Shown one piece after another: positions 1-5,418 of a stretch of 6,488 bases of DNA; within the stretch, counting starts at the first letter, position 1; each line of letters opens with the position of its first letter. Source of the stretch: an uncultured Clostridia bacterium (GTDB lineage Bacteria > Bacillota > Clostridia > Lachnospirales > Bianqueaceae). Both the position numbers and the translations under genes were made by a program. The notes below the pieces were generated by a model. That model was not told the origin of the DNA, did no database searches, and worked only from the letters and a program-made list of their open reading frames with translations. The DNA lies in contig CANOUM010000094.1 of the NCBI GenBank assembly GCA_947570515.1, positions 1 to 6,488 of the forward strand, written 5' to 3'.

Positions 1-101
1 GCAAGCAGAACATAGAGTATGTGCGCCGGAGTAAACGCTCCGTTATCAAATGTTTCCGTATGATCGTACGGGCAAAGGCGGACGAATTTATTCGTCAAGC
101 A

Positions 102-138
102 GGGTGGCACCGCAGGTAATTGTTTATTCACCTGTCCC
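102..138 (+). promoter_or_regulatory. T-box antiterminator
   Basis: GGG at 102-104 can pair with CCC at 136-138, and GCAGGT at 112-117 with ACCTGT at 130-135 (one G-T wobble). This leaves the seven-base bulge TGGCACC (105-111), the standard T-box antiterminator layout. The 3' strand (130-138) is also the 5' arm of the terminator, so the two structures exclude each other. Uncharged tRNA bound at the bulge would favour this form and let transcription continue into trpB2. Confidence 0.85.
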
Positions 139-164
139 GGCATAGTTTCCGGGACAGGTTTTTT
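130..164 (+). terminator. Intrinsic terminator of the T-box leader
   Basis: ACCTGTCCCGG (130-140) pairs perfectly with CCGGGACAGGT (149-159) around an eight-base loop and is followed by a T run (159-164). The stem is strong and GC-rich. It is the default OFF structure of the T-box switch and competes with the antiterminator for bases 130-138. Confidence 0.93.
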
Positions 165-165
165 A

Positions 166-203
166 TATGTCTCGGTATTAAAATATTTTGAAAAGGAGAC
201 ATA
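166..203 (+). promoter_or_regulatory. Possible stem covering the trpB2 ribosome binding site
   Basis: TATGTCTC at 166-173 is perfectly complementary to GAGACATA at 196-203, and the Shine-Dalgarno AAGGAGA (about 193-199) lies partly in the 3' arm. The 22-base loop contains the AT palindrome AAAATATTTT (180-189). In readthrough RNA this eight-pair stem could mask part of the ribosome binding site and add translational control. The complementarity is seen directly; a function is inference, and the AT-rich loop makes the stem only moderately stable. Confidence 0.35.
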
Positions 204-207
204 CACC

Positions 208-1578
208 ATGAGCAAAATTCCCTACAAAATCTACTTAGAAGAACATGAGATTCCAAAGTATTGGTACAATCTGCGGGCCGATATGCCTAACAAGCCAGCT
301 CCTCTGTTAAATCCGGGCACCCTGCAGCCTATGACGGTTGAAGAGCTAAGCAATGTATTTTGCAGCGAGCTGGCCAAACAGGAACTGGATGATACCACAC
401 GCTTCATCGAAATTCCAGAGGAGATCCGTCAGTTTTATACGATGTACCGCCCCTCTCCGCTGATGCGTGCCTATCGCCTGGAGAAAGCGCTGGGAACGCC
501 GGCTAAAATTTACTACAAGTTTGAAGGCAACAATACCTCCGGCTCTCACAAATTAAATTCTGCGATTGCCCAGGCTTACTATGCAAAACAGCAGGGTCTC
601 AAAGGCGTGACGACTGAGACCGGCGCCGGCCAGTGGGGCACCGCATTGTCCATGGCGTGTTCCTATTTCGACCTGGACTGCAAAGTTATTATGGTCAAAG
701 TATCGTATGAGCAGAAGCCCTTCCGGCGCGAGGTGATGCGCACCTACGGCGCGGACGTCACTCCCTCTCCTTCTATGAATACTCAAATCGGACAGAAAAT
801 TCTGGCTGAACATCCCGGCACCAGCGGATCTCTTGGCTGCGCCATATCCGAAGCGGTAGAAGTTGCCACCTCTACCCCCGGGTACCGCTATGTACTGGGC
901 AGTGTGCTCAATCAAGTCTTGCTGCACCAGTCCGTGATCGGTGTCGAGGCCAAAACCGCTTGCGATAAATATGATATTAAACCGGATATCATCATTGGTT
1001 GCGCCGGCGGCGGCAGCAATCTGGGCGGTCTAATCGCTCCGTTTATGGGCGAAAAGCTGCGCGGCGAGGCCGACTATCGCTTTATTGCTGTAGAACCTGC
1101 CTCCTGCCCCAGCTTTACACGCGGCAAATTTGCCTATGATTTCTGCGATACCGGTATGGTTTGCCCGCTGGCCAAGATGTATACGCTTGGTTCCGGCTTT
1201 ATCCCCTCTGCCAATCATGCCGGCGGTCTGCGCTATCATGGCATGACCACTACGCTTTCACAGCTGTATCATGACGGCCTTATGGAGGCTACTGCCGTAG
1301 AGCAGACAGCCGTGTTTGAAGCCGCTGAACAGTTCGCCCGCACCGAGGGGATCCTGCCCGCGCCTGAATCCAGCCACGCCATCCGTGTTGCGATCGATGA
1401 AGCGCTGCGCTGCAAGGAAAAAGGCGAGGATAAGACCATTCTGTTCGGCCTGACCGGTACGGGATATTTTGATATGCTGGCCTATGAAAAGTTCCACAAT
1501 GGCCAGATGAGCGACTACATCCCCACCGACGAAGACCTGCAGGCAGGCTTTGCCGGCATTCCTAATATTAGACTATAA
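208..1578 (+). CDS. trpB2: TrpB2-type tryptophan synthase beta chain (TrpB-like PLP enzyme)
   Basis: A 456-residue cytoplasmic fold-type II PLP enzyme that condenses indole with serine to give tryptophan. The length and the N-terminal extension (residues 1-75, with KYWYNLRADMP) fit the TrpB2 subfamily rather than the roughly 400-residue TrpB1. SGSHKLNSA (111-119) holds the PLP lysine, K115. ETGAGQWG (137-144) contains the catalytic-type glutamate E137 and has W where TrpB1 usually has H. GGGSN (267-271) binds the PLP phosphate. EGILPAPESSHA (380-391) and LTGTGYFD (415-422) are the usual C-terminal motifs. The start has AAGGAGA about 8 bases upstream. No trpA or other trp gene lies next to it, so it may salvage free indole or pair with a TrpA made elsewhere. 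TrpB2 proteins have also been proposed to act as serine deaminases. It lies directly below the T-box. No terminator follows the stop codon. Confidence 0.95.
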   Translation: MSKIPYKIYLEEHEIPKYWYNLRADMPNKPAPLLNPGTLQPMTVEELSNVFCSELAKQELDDTTRFIEIPEEIRQFYTMYRPSPLMRAYRLEKALGTPAKIYYKFEGNNTSGSHKLNSAIAQAYYAKQQGLKGVTTETGAGQWGTALSMACSYFDLDCKVIMVKVSYEQKPFRREVMRTYGADVTPSPSMNTQIGQKILAEHPGTSGSLGCAISEAVEVATSTPGYRYVLGSVLNQVLLHQSVIGVEAKTACDKYDIKPDIIIGCAGGGSNLGGLIAPFMGEKLRGEADYRFIAVEPASCPSFTRGKFAYDFCDTGMVCPLAKMYTLGSGFIPSANHAGGLRYHGMTTTLSQLYHDGLMEATAVEQTAVFEAAEQFARTEGILPAPESSHAIRVAIDEALRCKEKGEDKTILFGLTGTGYFDMLAYEKFHNGQMSDYIPTDEDLQAGFAGIPNIRL

Positions 1579-2000
1579 TCTAAAAGAAGGGACTCCGATA
1601 CATTTTATTCTTTAGATGCAGTAAAAATTATACTCAGAGAAAAGGGTGTATACTCTGAATATGTACCAGGTGATTCATTTCAATATTTTAAGCCAACCAG
1701 TGCATCTCTATATTATACAAAAGTAAAAACATGTACAGTCAATAATATCGGCTTAGATTTCATATGTGACGGTCAGCTTTATACCTATCCTGGGTATAGT
1801 TTAATAAGTAACTCATTCTCTCACTGTATTTCTATTTACAGAAATAGCCCACAACCATCAACCATTTCACCAATTCTTCAAATCCATTATCAAGTAGTCG
1901 TTGTATTCGTACATCAGAAGGCTTCGGTGCTGGAACCTATCTTACTTTTACCTTTACAATAGATGGCGTTTCTGATGGATACACATTGTGGAATATTTAA
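1579..2000 (+). pseudogene. AT-rich remnant of an unidentified protein gene, no start codon, probable frameshift
   Basis: After the trpB2 stop the same frame stays open from 1579 to a TAG at 1960-1962, about 127 codons, without a single ATG, GTG or TTG before position 1927. The translation looks protein-like (for example KIILREKGVYSEYVPGDSFQ and LDFICDGQLYTYPGYSL). A second frame, open from 1848 to the TAA at 1998-2000, gives a convincing C-terminus (TSEGFGAGTYLTFTFTIDG, then a short tail ending WNI). The simplest reading is a gene that has lost its 5' end and shifted frame somewhere around 1850-1910. Its base composition is clearly more AT-rich than trpB2 and the lipoprotein gene, which suggests separate origin. 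I do not recognise the family; the aromatic, beta-rich character would suit a surface or secreted protein. It could instead be chance open frame in AT-rich spacer. Confidence 0.45.
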
Positions 2001-2025
2001 TATTAATTTAATAGGAGGATTCATC

Positions 2026-2664
2026 ATGCTTCGATCTCGACTTCGGGGTCTTACCCTGCTCCTGCTACTCTCCCTTTCTTGTACCGCCGGATGCAGCGCT
2101 AACAAGGAGGCCCTGTCCATTCCGGCCTTGGCGCAGCAGATGCTGGAAAAAAAGGAGGATATAATAACTCAGTTTAACCTGCAGACAGATGATTATACCA
2201 TGGAGCAGGTAAATGCCTCTTCTCAGGAAGAAAAGCTTATTCTGAATACTCCCTATTCCTTCGCCGGCAACGAATTTGCCGTCTCCCTCTACATCGTTTC
2301 AGAAACCGACGAACGGCTTCCCGACTATAGAGGGTGCATGTATGCCTTCAATTTAACCCTTAAAATGCCTGACAGCGAGATCAGTGCCGATCAGTTTGCT
2401 GAAATCGCAGATCAGGCCGTCAAAGAGCTGAATGAGCTCCTGCCTACAATCGGAACGATCGAATACCAAGCTGCGTCGTACAGTGAAGCCTCCGATCATG
2501 CAGCTGCCATTACAGGCGGAAAGAGCACCAGCGATATGCAGGTTATCCGGATGGAGGACGGGCGCCGAATCGATGTAGCCATAGCGCCTTTTTATTACTC
2601 GGCTGAAGGGTATTATGAATTGCAGATTAAGTTTAACGGAGCCACAGAGCTCATCAAGCGTTAA
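2026..2664 (+). CDS. Small secreted lipoprotein of unknown function
   Basis: 212 residues from the ATG at 2026, chosen because AGGAGG (2012-2017) lies at ideal distance. An in-frame ATG at 1963 has no ribosome binding site and would put 21 residues ahead of the signal peptide. Residues 1-22 are a lipoprotein signal: basic MLRSRLR, the hydrophobic core LTLLLLLSLS, then CTAGC with C23 as the likely lipidated cysteine. The -3 residue is T rather than L, so the lipobox is imperfect, and C19 is a weaker alternative. The mature part is soluble, acidic and mixed alpha/beta, with no further membrane segment and no motif I recognise; segments such as EFAVSLYIVSETDE and YYELQIKFNG look like beta strands. 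It was probably anchored to the outer face of the cell membrane. It stands alone, ending 10 bases before a strong terminator. No clear promoter is visible in the AT-rich stretch upstream. Confidence 0.85.
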   Translation: MLRSRLRGLTLLLLLSLSCTAGCSANKEALSIPALAQQMLEKKEDIITQFNLQTDDYTMEQVNASSQEEKLILNTPYSFAGNEFAVSLYIVSETDERLPDYRGCMYAFNLTLKMPDSEISADQFAEIADQAVKELNELLPTIGTIEYQAASYSEASDHAAAITGGKSTSDMQVIRMEDGRRIDVAIAPFYYSAEGYYELQIKFNGATELIKR

Positions 2665-2674
2665 ATCCCATTGC

Positions 2675-2718
2675 AAAAAGACAGGATCATCCATTCACAG
2701 ATGATCCTGTCTTTTTTT
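2675..2718. terminator. Bidirectional intrinsic terminator between convergent genes
   Basis: A perfect 17-pair stem joins 2675-2691 and 2700-2716 around an eight-base loop (2692-2699). It has an A run at its left foot and a T run (2712-2718) at its right, so it can stop transcription on either strand. It lies 10 bases after the lipoprotein stop and 3 bases beyond the end of the minus-strand operon, serving both convergent units. Confidence 0.95.
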
Positions 2719-2720
2719 CC

Positions 2721-2891
2721 TTATTTCATTGAAAACTGAAACATCTCATACACCAGCTCACTGCCCTCATCAATCTCCGCCGGCAGCAGCGCCCGGGCCA
2801 CCAAAAACAGCTCCTCCTCCGGCTGATCTATGCGCTCCAAATGCGCATAATCACCGTCAATCAGCTTCACCCTATATTCTCTGCGTTCCAT
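2721..2891 (-). CDS. Small DUF3006-like protein (56 aa)
   Basis: The reverse strand encodes 56 residues, MERREYRVKLIDGDYAHLER to the end ...YEMFQFSMK. The ATG (2889-2891) immediately follows the stop codon of the aldo/keto reductase gene (2892-2894), and GGAG sits about 8 bases upstream inside that gene's last codons, so the two are almost certainly co-transcribed and perhaps translationally coupled. The pattern I-D-G-D-x-A-x-L-E, then LLPAEIDEGSELVYE, resembles the DUF3006 family of small Firmicute proteins (a short beta-barrel-like domain with a conserved LP...EG motif). That match is from memory of the family pattern and is moderate. No cysteines, signal peptide or membrane segment. The function is unknown. 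It ends 3 bases before the shared terminator, making it the last gene of the operon. Confidence 0.8.
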   Translation of the reverse strand: MERREYRVKLIDGDYAHLERIDQPEEELFLVARALLPAEIDEGSELVYEMFQFSMK

Positions 2892-3899
2892 TTATTCTCC
2901 AAACTCCGCGGCCGCTTTTTTCATCATCTCCCGAATCGGCAGCTCATACGGACAGCGCGTCTCACACACGCCGCACTGGATGCAGGCCGAAGCCTTCACC
3001 GGCATCGCACCATAGCGCGCCTTAGCCCAATCCGCCAAGCCATACCGCTCCAGATATCCCTGCATCAGGAACACATTCGGAATCTGGATTCCCACCGCGC
3101 AGGGCGCGCAATAGTTGCAGCGTCTGCAAAACTGCGTTCCCAGTGTCTCTCGAATTCGCTCAATCCGCTGGTTCTCAGCGTCCGTCAATGGCGCAGAATC
3201 CTGCATGGCCGCTATATTCTGCGTCAGCTCCTCCGAAGCCGCCATACCGGGAATAACAACCGTCACATCCGGGTTGGCCGCTATATAGCGCAGGGCTAAG
3301 GCCGCATCCTCAATTGCACCGCCGGCTAACGGCTTCATATCAATGAATCCAATATTCTTTTCTGCGCAGACTTGAATCAGCTCTTCTCCTTGACTTTCTA
3401 CAATGTTATACGGAAACATGATCGTTTCCACCCAGTCAAGGCTGAGCGCCTTCTCGAACACCTCGCGGGAGTGAGCCGTGAGACCAATGTGGTCAATCTT
3501 GCCCGCCTCGCGGGCCTCCATAAGGGCCTCTAACGCGCCGCCCGCGCTTGTAACCTGTTCCAGCTGCTGCAAATTGGGGTTATGTACCTGATACAGGTCA
3601 ATATGATCCGTACGCAGATTGTGCAGGCTGGTTTCGATATCGCGGGCCATCTCTTCTTTGGTGCGCGCCATACTCTTGGTGGCCAGCACAAAATGCTCAC
3701 GCATGCCTTCCAGTGCCTCTCCCAGGTATTCTTCACTCACTGTATACCCCCGCGCGGTATCGATATAATTGACGCCGACCTCTAATAGCTGCTGCATCAG
3801 CGCCTTGGTGCCGGCGGCATCGATCCGCTGAATGGGGATGCCGCCAAAGCCCAGTCTTGAAATTTTTAATCCTGTCTTTCCTAAAATTCGATATTCCAT
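2892..3899 (-). CDS. Aldo/keto reductase with C-terminal double 4Fe-4S domain
   Basis: 335 residues. Residues 1-250 form an aldo/keto reductase barrel beginning YRILGKTGLKISRLGFGG. The catalytic tetrad is visible as D47 (NYIDTARGY), Y52, K75 (ATKS) and H106 (QVHNP). The NAD(P)-binding C-terminal part includes VVIPGMA (214-220). Residues 255-320 form an iron-sulfur domain with two cysteine quartets: C258, C261, C264, C267 and C306, C309, C312, C316-P. These should hold two [4Fe-4S] clusters. This two-part architecture is well known in anaerobes, but the physiological substrate is not established; reduction of a carbonyl linked to ferredoxin-type electron transfer is the reasonable guess. The start has AAGGAGAA upstream (about 3903-3910). 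It follows the Cys-motif gene by 35 bases and precedes the DUF3006-like gene without a gap, so it belongs to the redox operon. Confidence 0.93.
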   Translation of the reverse strand: MEYRILGKTGLKISRLGFGGIPIQRIDAAGTKALMQQLLEVGVNYIDTARGYTVSEEYLGEALEGMREHFVLATKSMARTKEEMARDIETSLHNLRTDHIDLYQVHNPNLQQLEQVTSAGGALEALMEAREAGKIDHIGLTAHSREVFEKALSLDWVETIMFPYNIVESQGEELIQVCAEKNIGFIDMKPLAGGAIEDAALALRYIAANPDVTVVIPGMAASEELTQNIAAMQDSAPLTDAENQRIERIRETLGTQFCRRCNYCAPCAVGIQIPNVFLMQGYLERYGLADWAKARYGAMPVKASACIQCGVCETRCPYELPIREMMKKAAAEFGE

Positions 3900-3934
3900 T
3901 TACTTCTCCTTTTTATATCCATTTAATTTGAGGT

Positions 3935-4429
3935 CTAAAACATGCGCTGCCTGGCATAGAGCCGGCTTCCTGTTTCTAATGCATCTATCAGCGTGGCCGG
4001 ATCTTCTGGTTCGAGTCCGATCAGCACCAGTGTACTGTATAGAAATCTTCTGCTTTCTTCCTGTATATGGCCTTCAGGCGGCTGCAGCTCGGCTGCTATA
4101 GCTCGTATGCAGAAAATTAAGGCTATTTTTAGCATATCGATGCGGCTCGTGCTCGGCAGCAAAAGCGTGATATCATACGCTGCTGTACGTCCGCAGGGTG
4201 CGGCACATTCAAAACAGTCTGGTACAATCTTTCGTTTTTCTTCTTGAATCTTCTGTATTTGCTGCTGCAGCTCTTCGATATCGTCGCTGCCGGCCAATAC
4301 AAGCCCGCTGAGCAGTGCCTGATCTGTTTGATCAGATACCAGATCTTCATTTCCTTCTGAAGCGCGGGCTAAGCCAATGATCTCTCCCAGCAGTTGATCC
4401 TGCCGCTTTATGACTTCAGCACTATACAT
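3935..4429 (-). CDS. Uncharacterised cysteine-motif protein (164 aa), redox operon
   Basis: A 164-residue, mostly helical soluble protein. An N-terminal helical part (1-68) carries a short Gln/Glu/Lys-rich coiled-coil-like stretch, IEELQQQIQKIQEEKRKI (51-68). Next comes the compact motif DCFECAAPCGRTAAYD (71-86) with C72, C75 and C79, then further helices (97-164). The C-x2-C-x3-C-G-R-T motif could bind zinc or an iron-sulfur cluster with one outside ligand; C107 is the only other cysteine. I recognise the CxxCxxPCGRT pattern as recurring in clostridial proteins beside ferredoxin-like genes but know no assigned function. Its start is 4 bases from the stop of the upstream ferredoxin gene, with only a weak ribosome binding site (AGGGTGAG), which points to translational coupling and joint action. 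It ends 35 bases before the aldo/keto reductase. Confidence 0.82.
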   Translation of the reverse strand: MYSAEVIKRQDQLLGEIIGLARASEGNEDLVSDQTDQALLSGLVLAGSDDIEELQQQIQKIQEEKRKIVPDCFECAAPCGRTAAYDITLLLPSTSRIDMLKIALIFCIRAIAAELQPPEGHIQEESRRFLYSTLVLIGLEPEDPATLIDALETGSRLYARQRMF

Positions 4430-4433
4430 GAGC

Positions 4434-5072
4434 TCACCCTATGATCTTTCCATTAGGCGCGACGATGACAATCTTTAGAGGTAGCTCTTTGCCGCTTTTT
4501 TCTATCGCTTTCTTTACTGCATTTTCGAGCCCGCCGCAGCAGGGCACCTGCATCCGTAAAACAGTGACGCTCTGAATTTCATTACCCTGCAGAATCTGCG
4601 TAAGCTTCTCTGCATAGTCCACTGCATCCAGTTTAGGGCATCCGATCAAAGTAACGCGGCCGCGAATAAATTCCTGATGAAAATTGGCATAGGCATAGGC
4701 GGTGCAATCTGCGGCAATGAGCAGATCGGCATTCGCAAAAACTGCTGTCTGCAGCGGCGCCAGCTTAATCTGCACCGGCCAGTTGCTAAGCTGACTTTCC
4801 ATCTGTAAAGCTGACTCTTGCGCTATATTTGCTTTTTGTTCTTTAGCTTTCAAAACTGCAGTTTCATCATAGGCGGGAGCTTCTCTTTCCTCAAAGGAAA
4901 TCGCATCCGCCGGGCACGCGGGCAAACAATCTCCCAGTCCATCACAATAATCCTCACGCGTCAGCCGCGCCTTCCCCTCGATCATTTCAATTGCACCTTC
5001 ATGACAAGCCGCAGCACAGGCTCCACAGCCATTACATTTATCTTCATCAATTTTAATAATTTTTCTAAGCAT
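4434..5072 (-). CDS. Ferredoxin-domain 4Fe-4S protein with C-terminal Cys-rich domain
   Basis: 212 residues. Residues 1-60 are a two-cluster ferredoxin domain. The first motif is complete: C13-x2-C16-x2-C19-x3-C23. The second reads CDGLGDCLPACP with C43, C49 and C53, and position 46, where the second cysteine of a standard motif would be, is Leu. As I recall, CDGLG-x-C is a family trait rather than damage, so the second cluster may be [3Fe-4S] or use another ligand. After a linker (61-95), residues 96-212 form a separate domain with LLIAADCTAYAY (C123), IGCPKLD (C145) and VPCCGGLE (C178, C179). This protein type is common in anaerobes, often near other redox genes. The role is probably electron transfer; partners and substrate are unknown. 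First gene of the minus-strand operon, with an excellent AGGAGGAA ribosome binding site (5076-5083) and the next start only 4 bases away. Confidence 0.92.
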   Translation of the reverse strand: MLRKIIKIDEDKCNGCGACAAACHEGAIEMIEGKARLTREDYCDGLGDCLPACPADAISFEEREAPAYDETAVLKAKEQKANIAQESALQMESQLSNWPVQIKLAPLQTAVFANADLLIAADCTAYAYANFHQEFIRGRVTLIGCPKLDAVDYAEKLTQILQGNEIQSVTVLRMQVPCCGGLENAVKKAIEKSGKELPLKIVIVAPNGKIIG

Positions 5073-5122
5073 CTCTTCCTCCTATTTTTATCTGAACTTA
5101 TCGTTTCCAAATTGCGTACATA

Positions 5123-5201
5123 TAAGTTCGCTGTAAGCGAACTTAGCAAGAAATCCCTGCGGGATTCTTGCAGTCGTTCTGTGTCTTTTAAAGACATCAC
5201 A
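5123..5201. repeat. Cluster of three tandem palindromes in the redox-operon leader
   Basis: Three inverted repeats stand almost end to end. 5123-5145 is TAAGTTCGCT and AGCGAACTTA around a one-to-three-base centre. 5146-5171 is GCAAGA-A-ATCCC against GGGATTCTTGC with one bulged A and loop TGC. 5182-5196 is TGTCTTT-T-AAAGACA, inside a wider TGTG...CACA (5180-5201). The dense arrangement resembles intergenic palindromic repeats dispersed in some Firmicute genomes, but one copy cannot prove that. On the minus strand the first two would form strong RNA hairpins about 50-100 bases upstream of the ferredoxin start, without a T run, so they are not simple terminators. They could stabilise the mRNA or be a regulatory structure. 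Confidence 0.6.
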
Positions 5202-5237
5202 AATACTTGATTAGCTAATATACATCTAGCTGCGCTT

Positions 5238-5266
5238 ATTGTATCATAGAGATACTGGCTTTACAA
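5238..5266 (-). promoter_or_regulatory. Probable sigma-A promoter of the redox operon
   Basis: Read on the minus strand, the -35 is TTGTAA (5261-5266) and the -10 is TACAAT (5238-5243) with an exact 17-base spacer. TGA directly before the -10 gives an extended -10 element. Transcription should start near 5231, giving an untranslated leader of about 160 bases that contains the palindrome cluster before the ferredoxin gene at 5072. Confidence 0.7.
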
Positions 5267-5274
5267 GCCCAGCC

Positions 5275-5309
5275 TCTGTGGCTATACACATCTCTAAACT
5301 CACCACAGA
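5275..5309. promoter_or_regulatory. Inverted repeat upstream of the redox-operon promoter, possible operator
   Basis: TCTGTGG (5275-5281) and CCACAGA (5303-5309) are perfect inverted copies 21 bases apart, and the left arm overlaps a smaller TGTG-N6-CACA (5277-5290). They start about 9 bases upstream of the -35 box, a place where an activator could bind. The spacing does not fit a standard Crp/Fnr site (TGTGA-N6-TCACA). Seven-base arms can occur by chance, so this is only a candidate. Confidence 0.25.
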
Positions 5310-5345
5310 AATAGTATTTGAAACAATTATAATCATTCTCTCCCC

Positions 5346-5375
5346 TTGACGTTTATTTCTCCTCTGTGCTACCAT
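5346..5375 (+). promoter_or_regulatory. Probable promoter of the ABC-F leader
   Basis: TTGACG (5346-5351) matches the -35 consensus at five of six bases. TACCAT (5370-5375) follows after 18 bases and is preceded by TGC, an extended -10 element. A start near 5382 would put the three-codon ORF about 25 bases into the RNA, followed by the attenuator. A TATAAT at 5328-5333 is a competing -10, but it lacks a -35 box at the right distance. Confidence 0.55.
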
Positions 5376-5406
5376 CGTCTCGATCAAATTCAGAAAGGAT
5401 GAAAGC

Positions 5407-5418
5407 ATGTTCAATTAA
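5407..5418 (+). CDS. Three-codon leader ORF (Met-Phe-Asn-stop)
   Basis: ATG TTC AAT TAA, preceded by AAAGGA (about 5394-5399), a six-base match to the anti-Shine-Dalgarno at a good distance. A well-placed ribosome binding site in front of so short a frame suggests the act of translation matters, not the peptide. The stop codon abuts the 5' strand of the anti-antiterminator, so ribosome occupancy here should decide the downstream fold. The termination context and peptide may set which drugs trigger it. Confidence 0.65.
   Translation: MFN

Larger units (their letters stand above)
1..164 (+). promoter_or_regulatory. T-box riboswitch leader (3' portion), probably tRNA-Trp responsive
   Basis: The T-box core AGGGTGGCACCGC lies at 101-113. 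Before it come three clean hairpins, 27-42 (CGGAG/CTCCG), 56-71 (CCGTA/TACGG) and 81-96 (GACGAA/TTCGTC); the last is placed like stem III. T-box leaders bind a specific tRNA and, when it is uncharged, prevent termination. The bulge TGGC (105-108) should pair with a tRNA 3' end GCCA, so it calls for a G discriminator base. Bacterial tRNA-Trp has one, and the gene below is a tryptophan synthase beta chain. No TGG specifier is visible in the first 26 bases, so stem I and the specifier loop probably lie upstream of the window. The T-box class is seen directly; the tRNA-Trp assignment is inferred. Confidence 0.92.

Noticed and set aside
1827..1846. Inverted repeat TATTTCT/AGAAATA as a terminator for trpB2
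   Set aside because: The stem is short and AT-rich, has no T run, and lies about 250 bases after the stop codon.
1963..2025. Longer N-terminus for the lipoprotein from the ATG at 1963
   Set aside because: There is no ribosome binding site before 1963 and the extra 21 residues would precede a standard signal peptide. The ATG at 2026 has AGGAGG at the right distance.
2729..3299. Two overlapping plus-strand frames (2729-3025 and 2841-3299)
   Set aside because: Both lie antisense to the small 3' gene and the reductase, have Pro/His/Ser/Arg-rich composition typical of antisense frames, and lack ribosome binding sites.
4982..5200. Minus-strand 72-residue frame beginning with GTG at 5200
   Set aside because: Its first half is encoded by the palindromes in the leader and its second half overlaps the ferredoxin gene out of frame; it has no ribosome binding site. 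It is best explained as an artefact of the repeat.
5180..5201. Crp-like TGTG...CACA around the third palindrome
   Set aside because: There are 14 bases between the half-sites instead of 8, and the site lies inside the transcribed leader.
5277..5290. Crp/Fnr-type site TGTG-GCTATA-CACA
   Set aside because: The half-sites are two bases too close for TGTGA-N6-TCACA, and the centre lies about 52 bases before the predicted start, which fits neither usual activator position. Kept only as part of the weaker operator candidate.
5326..5333. Perfect TATAAT as a promoter on either strand
   Set aside because: No reasonable -35 box lies 16-18 bases away on either strand; the neighbouring promoters at 5238-5266 (-) and 5346-5375 (+) fit better.
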